A model generated the notes under the pieces. That model saw only the letters and a list, made by a program, of their open reading frames with translations. It made no database searches and had not been told where the DNA came from. Shown one piece after another: positions 33,276 through 41,700 of a DNA stretch of 64,000 nucleotides. How positions within the stretch are numbered: position 1 is the first letter of the stretch; every line of letters begins with the position of its first letter. Location of the stretch: the NCBI GenBank assembly GCA_963732005.1, contig CAVSXT010000004.1:1054001-1118000 (forward strand), read 5' to 3'. The DNA is from JASLEW01 sp963732005. GTDB lineage: Bacteria; Acidobacteriota; Thermoanaerobaculia; Multivoradales; UBA5704. A program made the position numbers and the translations under genes.

Positions 33276-34741
<1,466 letters not shown>

Positions 34742-34789
34742 CCGGATTTGGTGCCCACGGGTGTCCTGACCGCCGCCTGGGGCGTCGCA

Positions 34790-34820
34790 AGCCCGCGCTG
34801 GTGACGGCCTGCCGCGGGCT
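34790..34820 (+). terminator. hairpin after ahcY
   Basis: AGCCCGCG (34790-34797) and CGCGGGCT (34813-34820) form a perfect eight-base stem with a 15-base loop, about 50 bases after the ahcY stop and before the MOSC gene. There is no T-run, so this is only a possible terminator. Confidence 0.3.
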
Positions 34821-34858
34821 ATGCGGCTCATCCTGGGGTGAGCGGACTCGGATCGAAG

Positions 34859-35599
34859 ATGCTCATGGAAATCGGACAGGTGGAGGCGATCTACCGGTAT
34901 CCCGTGAAGTCCATGGGCGGCGAACGGCTCGAGGTCGCCAGGCTGGGCTGGCACGGCCTCGATGGTGACCGGCGCCTGGCATTGCGGCGGATCGACGACC
35001 GCAGCGGGTTCCCGTGGCTATCCGCAAGCAAGCTTCCCGACCTGCTGCTGTTCAGTCCGCGCCGAGGTGAGAACGGTGCTCGGGGAGAGCTTCCTACCCA
35101 TGCGCGAACGCCGGCTGGCGAAGAGCTGCCGATCTTCGGGGAGGAGTTGGCCACGGAGGTCGGGCGTCGCCTCGGGGCTCCCGTGCAGATGATGCAGCTA
35201 CGACATGGCATTTTCGATGAAGCGAGCATCTCCGTGATCGCCTCCGCCACGGTGCGCGAGATCGGACGCCTCGCCGGGCGGAGCCCGGACGTGCGGCGAT
35301 TTCGTCCCAATGTCGTGGTTCGTCTACTGCGACCGGTTCCCTTCCAGGAGGACGAGTGGCTGGGCGGCGTGCTCTATTTTGGCGAGGGGGACGACGCCCC
35401 CGCCATCACCGTCACGAGGCGCGACGTTCGCTGCTCGATGGTGAACCTCGATCCCGACTCGGCAAGTCCTGCGCCAGAGGTGCTGAAGGCGGTCGTTCGT
35501 GCGAACCAGAACCACGCGGGAATCTACGGCGCGGTCACTCGCACCGGTCGACTGGCGGTCGGGCAGTCCATACTGCTCCGTGCGGCGAGGCGCCCGTGA
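34859..35599 (+). CDS. MOSC-domain protein
   Basis: Protein of 246 residues with an N-terminal MOSC beta-barrel (VEAIYRYPVKSMGGERLEVA, LDGDRRLALRRID) and a C-terminal MOSC domain (RRFRPNVVVR, TVTRRDVRCSMVNLDPDSA) that keeps the conserved cysteine near residue 200. Relatives carry sulfur for molybdenum cofactor sulfuration or, in YiiM/mARC-like enzymes, bind molybdenum cofactor and reduce N-hydroxylated compounds. The substrate cannot be told from sequence. ATG at 34859 is preferred over GTG at 34838 because the barrel begins there; ATG at 34865 is also possible. Confidence 0.85.
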   Translation: MLMEIGQVEAIYRYPVKSMGGERLEVARLGWHGLDGDRRLALRRIDDRSGFPWLSASKLPDLLLFSPRRGENGARGELPTHARTPAGEELPIFGEELATEVGRRLGAPVQMMQLRHGIFDEASISVIASATVREIGRLAGRSPDVRRFRPNVVVRLLRPVPFQEDEWLGGVLYFGEGDDAPAITVTRRDVRCSMVNLDPDSASPAPEVLKAVVRANQNHAGIYGAVTRTGRLAVGQSILLRAARRP

Positions 35600-35611
35600 A
35601 CGTCCCCGCGA

Positions 35612-36136
35612 TCACGGCACGCAGATCTGCCCCTGGTAGAAGATCTCGCCCCCGGCGACCGCGTCGAAGGTCCCCACCGCCTTGATCACACCCGTGGCCT
35701 CTACGAAATCCCCGGTGCCGCCAGCCGCCGAATAGAGCTCGCCAAATTCCCCAGCGCCGGCGACATGAAACGATCCGGCCTCTTTGAACACCAGCTGGCC
35801 GCGCCAGTGGCCGATCTGAGCCGCTGGCATCGTCGTCTCGGCGGTAAAGAAGACGACCTGCGTGACCGGAGTGTCGGCGGTCGGAGTCAGCGTGAAGAGC
35901 ACGGAGGAATAACTTCCTCTGAGGCCTCCGGTGAAGGTTCCCTCGCCGCATATCTGCACCGGGGAAGCACATTCCGATGCCGGCACAGGCTTGAGACTCG
36001 CCGAGCCCTGCACCGTGCGGCAGGTTGGCTCGGCACGCGCCTGGGTACTACCCAGGATCAGCGCGGCGGCGAGCAACCAGGACAACGAAATCACTCGAGC
36101 CCGCGACCTGGGCTCGTGGATGAATGCACTATGCAT
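35612..36136 (-). CDS. secreted protein of unknown function
   Basis: Not assigned. The 174-residue product has a signal peptide (VISLSWLLAAALILGSTQARA) and a mature part rich in beta strands with four or five cysteines (EPTCRTVQGSASLKPVPASE, SPVQICGEGTFTGGLRGSYS, QIGHWRGQLVFKEAGSFHVA, FYQGQICVP). The glycine-spaced strands (GTGDFVEATGVIKAVGTFDA) recall small barrels such as lipocalin- or allene-oxide-cyclase-like folds; this is only a resemblance. ATG at 36136 has AAGGAGG six bases upstream; the longer in-frame start at 36229 lacks one. It converges on the MOSC gene with 12 bases between stops. Confidence 0.7.
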   Translation of the reverse strand: MHSAFIHEPRSRARVISLSWLLAAALILGSTQARAEPTCRTVQGSASLKPVPASECASPVQICGEGTFTGGLRGSYSSVLFTLTPTADTPVTQVVFFTAETTMPAAQIGHWRGQLVFKEAGSFHVAGAGEFGELYSAAGGTGDFVEATGVIKAVGTFDAVAGGEIFYQGQICVP

Positions 36137-36347
36137 CCGTTTCCTCCTTGTCATTCCCCGGCCGCCGTCGCCGGCCTGCCGGATGGACCGCAATTCAGTC
36201 CGTCCGTAACAACGTAAGTCGAAGTGCATGTCGGTGTCAAATCAGGAGGGTGCCATCCCGCCCCATGTCACGAATGCTTCAATGCACGCACAATAAATCT
36301 ATGGAGACAAGAATCGTACGATACAACCTATGACCGGAGACCCGCCC

Positions 36348-36740
36348 ATGCGCATGCGCCAGCTCGCCCTGCTGTTCGGTTCCCTCGCCCTTCTCGTCGC
36401 CGGCAGCGCCGCGGCAGCCACACAACCCGCCGCTCCAGCCGCCGCTCCCGTCGTCATCGCCCCGTCGACCACGGCGCCGCTCCTCGCCCAGGCCGACGCC
36501 GCATGCCCGTTCCAGGCCATCACCGCGCTAAGCACCGCGCAGCCGGGCACGCCGATCCTGCACTCCCCCGCCGGCACCCCGAAGCCCTTCTGGACCGTCG
36601 GTGGCAACTGCTGGAACCAGTTCAGCGCCTGCCGCATCGCCTGCAACGGCAACAACCTGTGCGATGAGGGGTGCGAATGCACCTACTGCGTCTGCGCTGG
36701 CCTGCTCTGCCCCGACTACTGCGGCGGCGGCCAGAACTGA
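36348..36740 (+). CDS. small secreted cysteine-rich protein
   Basis: Unrecognised 130-residue protein. A strong signal peptide (MRMRQLALLFGSLALLVAGS) precedes an Ala/Pro/Thr-rich spacer, then a compact C-terminal region of about 45 residues with ten of the eleven cysteines: NCWNQFSACRIACNGNNLCD, EGCECTYCVCAGLLCPDYCG. The spacing suggests several disulfides or a bound metal. ATG at 36348 is chosen for the GGAG nine bases upstream; ATG at 36354 is possible. No maturation enzyme or transporter lies next to it, so a ribosomally made modified peptide is not supported beyond its shape. Confidence 0.72.
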   Translation: MRMRQLALLFGSLALLVAGSAAAATQPAAPAAAPVVIAPSTTAPLLAQADAACPFQAITALSTAQPGTPILHSPAGTPKPFWTVGGNCWNQFSACRIACNGNNLCDEGCECTYCVCAGLLCPDYCGGGQN

Positions 36741-36749
36741 AGCTCCTGC

Positions 36750-36998
36750 CTATTTCCAGCAGGTCGCAGGCTGATCATTGACGTCGACCCAGAACCGCCC
36801 ATCGCCAACGTTGCTAGCAGCCTGAAAGTGCCAGCCCCAGCCGTCGTGGAGTTCCGCAACACGCCAGCCTTCACCGAACTTCGCGACGCATAGGGTACTT
36901 GCAGCCGCCCGCTCCGCGGGCGGCACCGTCGCCTCTGTGGTCCCAACGATACCTCCCTCCCGACGCTCCAGCGCCGGAGGGCTAGTCGCCATGGGCAT
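36750..36998 (-). CDS. small hypothetical protein, possibly a fragment
   Basis: An 82-residue frame whose second half looks protein-like rather than random: LCVAKFGEGWRVAELHDGWG then FWVDVNDQPATCWK, with two cysteines and five tryptophans. The first half is low in structure, with no signal peptide and no ribosome site before the ATG. It may be the 3' remnant of a longer gene whose start was lost in this rearranged region. It ends nine bases from the cysteine-rich gene. Confidence 0.35.
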   Translation of the reverse strand: MPMATSPPALERREGGIVGTTEATVPPAERAAASTLCVAKFGEGWRVAELHDGWGWHFQAASNVGDGRFWVDVNDQPATCWK

Positions 36999-37231
36999 TT
37001 CGGCACGGTGATCGTCGACGTGCTCGCCGTATGTGCTGGCGGCGCAGTTGTGGCGAACGAGCTAGGCGGCGGAAGCAAAGAGTCGGTCCCAAGTTCTGCA
37101 AGCCACCGCGAGCGGAAAGGCCTTAATGGGGAAATTCAAATCGGCGCCAGTCTAATTAGATGGATCGGGTGTCGGGGAGCGATGGTCGCGTCGGGAAGTT
37201 CGTCGATGGCTAGAGGAGCGGGTACGACACC
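36999..37231. other. non-coding stretch with lower GC content
   Basis: No convincing gene. A 75-residue plus-strand frame (37008-37235) has no family features or ribosome site. The composition is more AT-rich than the rest of the window, as in the following orphan gene. Confidence 0.4.
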
Positions 37232-37260
37232 GTAATGTCTGCTACCTGTTGCAGCATTAC
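37232..37260. promoter_or_regulatory. inverted repeat upstream of orphan gene
   Basis: GTAATGTCTGC (37232-37242) pairs with GCAGCATTAC (37251-37260), ten pairs with one bulged T and an eight-base loop. It ends 23 bases before the GTG start at 37284, so it could be an operator or an RNA structure controlling that gene. Confidence 0.45.
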
Positions 37261-37283
37261 TACCGCAGTCAAAGGAGAGAACA

Positions 37284-37601
37284 GTGATCAGAGAAATAAA
37301 GCAAGCAAGGATCGTGGTCAGTGCTGGCGGTGGCGGCGAATACGATGTCACTCCCAGTGACCAACCCTTCCACGCCGCAAAGTTTGATATCGGCGACAGG
37401 TTCGATGCGAAGCCAACTTGGCGTTGTGTTGCAGCTTGGTGGCATGTGAGCGATGCCTGTGAGGCTCTCACAGCATTCCATCATATCGACGTGGCTCCAA
37501 GGGCAGCCGGCACTGATCTGTCTGATGTCGATCTGACAGTATCGGCCTGGAAGCCGGGCAAAATGCAGATTGCGGTGTCAGCTGCTTACGAGCACGCGTA
37601 G
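37284..37601 (+). CDS. orphan small hypothetical protein with atypical composition
   Basis: Unrecognised 105-residue protein without signal peptide: IREIKQARIVVSAGGGGEYD, FDIGDRFDAKPTWRCVAAWW, LSDVDLTVSAWKPGKMQIAV. A textbook AAAGGAGAG lies six bases before the GTG start, which supports translation. Codons are visibly more A/T-rich than those of the neighbours, a sign of recent transfer. An inverted repeat lies immediately upstream. Confidence 0.6.
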   Translation: MIREIKQARIVVSAGGGGEYDVTPSDQPFHAAKFDIGDRFDAKPTWRCVAAWWHVSDACEALTAFHHIDVAPRAAGTDLSDVDLTVSAWKPGKMQIAVSAAYEHA

Positions 37602-37685
37602 CGGATACAGGCGCGCTCGCTGTGCGCACGCAGCAGCAGGCAGACGACCGGCAGCGGTGATGCTTCTTGCTTCTTGATGCAGAGA

Positions 37686-38395
37686 ATGGAGTGGGGCCGC
37701 CGTTTCTCTGCAACGGTCCGAGCAGCGGGCTACCCTGGGAGCAGCGGGCCTTGTCGCGATCGGGCTTCTTCTTGCCGCGGCCTGTGCCATCGACGTGATG
37801 TCGGCGCCTCGCCGGGTGTCAGGCGCCGAGGTTGCACTGGACGAATCCGACGGCTGGGACGATCGACGTCGCTGTGGCAATGGTGCCGCCGTCCTATCGG
37901 CACCGCCGCAACGGGTGCGCCCCGGGGTCGGTGGCGCGCTCGATCCAATACATGGCGAACAACGCCGGATGGACCACGCCCGGGGTCCAGAACATCTACA
38001 ACTCCCTGTACTGGTACATGGGCACCACCGGCAGCGGCACCGACGACGATGACATCGTCGACGGCAAGAACGCCTACAACGCCGCCAACGAGCTGCCCAT
38101 CACCACCGCGAGCTACTGGTGGAACAATGCGAACCTCGGCGGCCTCGCCGGCCTCCTTGACAACGACGGCGACGTCGAGATCCTCATCAGCTGGACCAAC
38201 GGCGGCGGCCACGCCGCGATGGTGACCTCCATCACCCTGCTGAGCGACGGTACCTACGTCATCACTTACATCGACGACCCGGACCAGGGTAACAACAGCA
38301 CATCCATCGAGGAGCACGTCATCTACGTCGACGCCAACGGCAACTTCGCCGGCGGCTCCGTCATCGGCTTTATCGCCGAGCAGATTACGCCCTAG
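37686..38395 (+). pseudogene. frameshifted secreted papain-like (C39-type) cysteine peptidase
   Basis: Three reading frames carry consecutive parts of one likely gene. From ATG 37686 comes MEWGRRFSATV; the frame one base over encodes a signal-peptide-like ATLGAAGLVAIGLLLAAACA (about 37729-37788); from about 37832 to the TAG at 38395 the third frame encodes the peptidase-like domain. That domain has HWTNPTAGTIDVAVAMVPPS, the presumed catalytic Cys in RRNGCAPGSVARSIQYM, and the His in NGGGHAAMVTSITLLSDG followed by YITYIDDPD-type sequence. Two frame changes are needed for an intact product, so it is probably broken or affected by sequencing errors. The last frame alone (37832-38395, TTG start) would give 187 residues without a signal peptide. 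Confidence 0.55.
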
Positions 38396-38709
38396 CCTCA
38401 CCGCCTGCCGGGGCGTCGCGGGCCGCGGCTGTCGGCTGGCCCGGCGCGCCCGGCAGGGCACTGTCGGCGGTCGCGACCCTCCCCGCGGGTCGCGGCCCGC
38501 CCCGGGTGACCGTGATCTGGCCGCTGGTCGGCGACACGGCGATCGCCGGCCGCCAAGGGTCTCGGGACCGGTCGCCTCCGGCTTCGCGGCGGCCTCACGG
38601 CCTCACCCTGGAGAGAGGCGCTGGATCGCCTGGCCCGAGGGGCTCCGTACCGTCGAGCAACCGGCGGCCGATCCGCGCCTGCCGCCGGCGCTTTACCTGT
38701 CCAGTCCGA
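38396..38709. other. 314-base stretch between the peptidase remnant and the NRPS stop
   Basis: Very GC-rich, with no recognisable protein in any frame. It contains the hairpin at 38472-38494. It marks the left edge of the visible biosynthetic cluster. Confidence 0.5.
38472..38494 (-). terminator. hairpin downstream of the PKS/NRPS operon
   Basis: CGCGACCC (38472-38479) and GGGTCGCG (38487-38494) form a perfect eight-base stem with a seven-base loop, about 215 bases after the stop of the last NRPS gene. It lacks a T-run and is rather far away, so a terminator role is tentative. Confidence 0.25.
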
Positions 38710-41700
38710 TCACGACTCACCGAGCCGAGCCGCCAGCTCGCCGGCCAGGACTCTGACCCCGGGCCGGCGCAGCAGGTCGTAGTGGCCGCCCGCCAGCGTG
38801 TGTACCTCTACACCCTTGCCGGCCAGACGGTCCCAGCGGGCGGGCAGATCGGGCTCCGCGGCCAGAGTCTCCGCCGTCAGCCATAGGGTCAGCCGCCCCG
38901 CGTACCGCCCGGGGTCGTACGACCGCGCCGCCTGCAGGTTGGCGGCGAAGTCGGCGAAGAGCGGCTCGATCTCGGCGAGCTCCAGGTCCGCCGGCAGCAG
39001 GCCCGGCACCCGGGGCAGGCTTTCCACGCCGCCGCCCAGGAGCTGCGCCAGATCTGCGGCGAAACGAGCCACCAGCTCGCCCGCGGCCGGCTCCGCGGCG
39101 GCCGCCGGCGGCGGCACGGTGTCGAGGAGCGCCACCAGCTCGGGCTCCTCCCCGGCCGCCGCCAGCTGCCGCGCCATCTCGAACGCGATCAGCCCGCCCA
39201 GCGACCAGCCGCCGAGCCGGTAGGGGCCGCGCGGCCGCATCCGGCGCACCTCCGCCACATAGCGAGCGGCCATCGCCGGCAGGTCGGACGGCCCGCCGCC
39301 AGCCGTCGGCAGAGCGCCGCCGACTGTTTGCAGAGCGTAGAACGGCTGCTCCAGCGGCAGATGTCGCGCCAGGTCCAGATAGCAGAGGACGTTGCCGCCG
39401 GCCGGGTGGACACAGAAGAAGGGCGGGCGGGCGCCGTCCGGCTTCATGGCGACGACCGGGCGGCGCGGACCGCCACCGGGCTCCCCGCCCGGCCGCGACA
39501 GCAGAGCGGCCAGCGCCTCGACGGTGGGCGTCTCGAACAAAACGGCCAGGGGCAGCGTCCGGCCGAGCCGCCGCTTGATCCGTGCCATCAGGAAGACGCC
39601 CGACAAAGAGTGCCCGCCCAGGTCGAAGAAGCTGTCGCGGACGCCGACCCTGCCGGTGCCGAGCACCTCGCCCCAGATCTCCACCAGGGCCTCCTCGATC
39701 GACGTGCGCGGCGCCGCTCCCTCCTCCCCCGAGCCCGACCGCTCCACGACCGGCGCCGCCGGGCGCTCGCGGCCGCCGTGGAGCCCGCGCGGCAGCCGAG
39801 TGGCGAGGAGCTCCTGGCGCTCGGCCGCCGCGAGCAGGAGCGCATCGTGCGGAGCCTCGGGCTCGGCCGTGGCCGCCGCCAGGGCGCGCAGCAGGAGATC
39901 GCCGAACCGCTCGGCCTGCCGCGGGTCGAGATCCGCCGTGCGGCAGGCGAGGTCCAGCCACAGCTCCTGCGAGAAGGGATCGAGCAAGAAGTTGACCACC
40001 AGCGGGAAGTTGGTCTCCTCGTAACCGTATCGCCCCAGGACCTCGACCCCGTGCGCCTCCGCGGTCGCCCGGTAGACATGGAAGTGGAGATAGCCATGGA
40101 CGGTCTCCAGATCCAGCCGGCCGCCGGCCAGGGCGTACAGGTCGGCGAACGGGAAGCGCCGGAAGGGGAGCATCCGGCGCTCCAGCTCGAACACCTGGCG
40201 GGCGAGATCGCGCCAGGAGCCATCCTGCAGCAGGATGCGGAACGGCAGGGTATTGAGGAAGAGCCCCAGGATGCGCTCGCCGTCGGGATGCTCCGGCCTG
40301 CCGTGCGCGACCACGCCGGTGAGCACGTCGCGGGTGCCGGCGAGGAGCCCGATCACCTTGATCTGTAGCGCGAGCAGCAGGCTCTTGAGCGGCACCTCGA
40401 TCCGCCGCGCCATCTGCCGGGCGGCTTCGCCCAGGGCCGGAGCGACGGCACGGTGGATCTCGTGCACGGCCGCCGTCCCGCCGCCCGGCGGCGCGCCGCG
40501 CGGCAGGCGGGCCGGCGCGGCGCCGTCGAGCAGCCCGGCCCAGAAGCCGCGGGCCTCGGCCGAGGCGAGCGCCGCCCGCTCGAGCGCCACGAAGTGCTGG
40601 TAGCCCACCGCCGGCGGCGCCTCGTCCGGCGGCTCCCCGCCGCCGAGCAGCAGGGCGTAGCGCCGGAACAGATCGGTGAGCAGGGTAGCGACGCTCCAGC
40701 CGTCCAGCACCGCATGATGGAAGCTCATGGTGAGCTGAAAGGTGTCCTCGCCGCGCGGGTGGACATGGAAGGCGACGAGCGGCGGACAGGCCCAGTCGAA
40801 GCCGCGCCGCCGCTCCTCCGCCAGCCACGCCGCCAGCAGGACCTCCTGCTCGTCCGGCGTCCCCGCGAGCGCGGCGTGGACGACCAGTGGCACGGCAGCC
40901 GCGGCGTGGACGAGCTGCAGGGGCTCGCCGAAGCTCGCCAGGTCGAAGGCGACGCGCAGCATGGGATGGAGGAGCGAAACCCGGCGCAGGGCCTCGCGCA
41001 TGCGCTCCGGCGCAAGGCGGGCGCGGACGTGGAAACTGTGGAGATCGTGATAGATCGCCGACGCCGGCACGAGCTCGCTGTGGAACAGCATGCCGGCCTG
41101 GAGCCGCGCCAGCGGAAAGGCGTCCTCGATCTCGGGGTCGAGGCGGGCGCGGTCCGGCGCTGAGAGCAGGGCGAAGGGCCCGAGGGTTAGCTCCGGCTCG
41201 GGCGTCGCGCCGTCGAGCCGCACGACCTGCGCCAGGCGGCGGATCGTCGGCCGCTGGAACAGATCCTGGGGGGCCATCGCGAGCCCCCGCCGCCGGGCGA
41301 GCGAGATCACCTGCAGGGAACGGATCGAGTCGCCGCCCAGACTGAAGAACGGGTCGTCGATCCCCACCCGGCCCACTCCCAGCACCTCCATCCAGATCTC
41401 CGCCAGCACCTCCTCGGTCAGCGTGCGCGGCGGCGCGTAGCGCCTCTCCTCCGCCTCGGCGAGGTCGAGCCCCTGAAGCGCCCGGCGGTCGATCTTGCCG
41501 TTGACGGTCAACGGGAGGCTGTCGAGCACGGCGAAACGCGCCGGGATCATGTAGTCCGGCAGGCGCTTCTGCAGCTCGCGGCGGAGCTCGGCAGCCACCG
41601 GCCGCGCCGCCGGACCGCGCGGCACCACGCAGGCCACGAGTTGTTTGCCACCGTCGGTTTCACGCGCCACCACCGCGCACTCGCGCACCTCCGGATGGGT

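Noticed and set aside
36348..36740. RiPP precursor
   Set aside because: It has a Sec-type signal peptide and no modifying enzyme, protease or transporter nearby.
37008..37235. 75-residue plus-strand frame starting MIVDVLAVCAGGAVV
   Set aside because: No ribosome site or conserved pattern, and the stop lies inside the inverted repeat.
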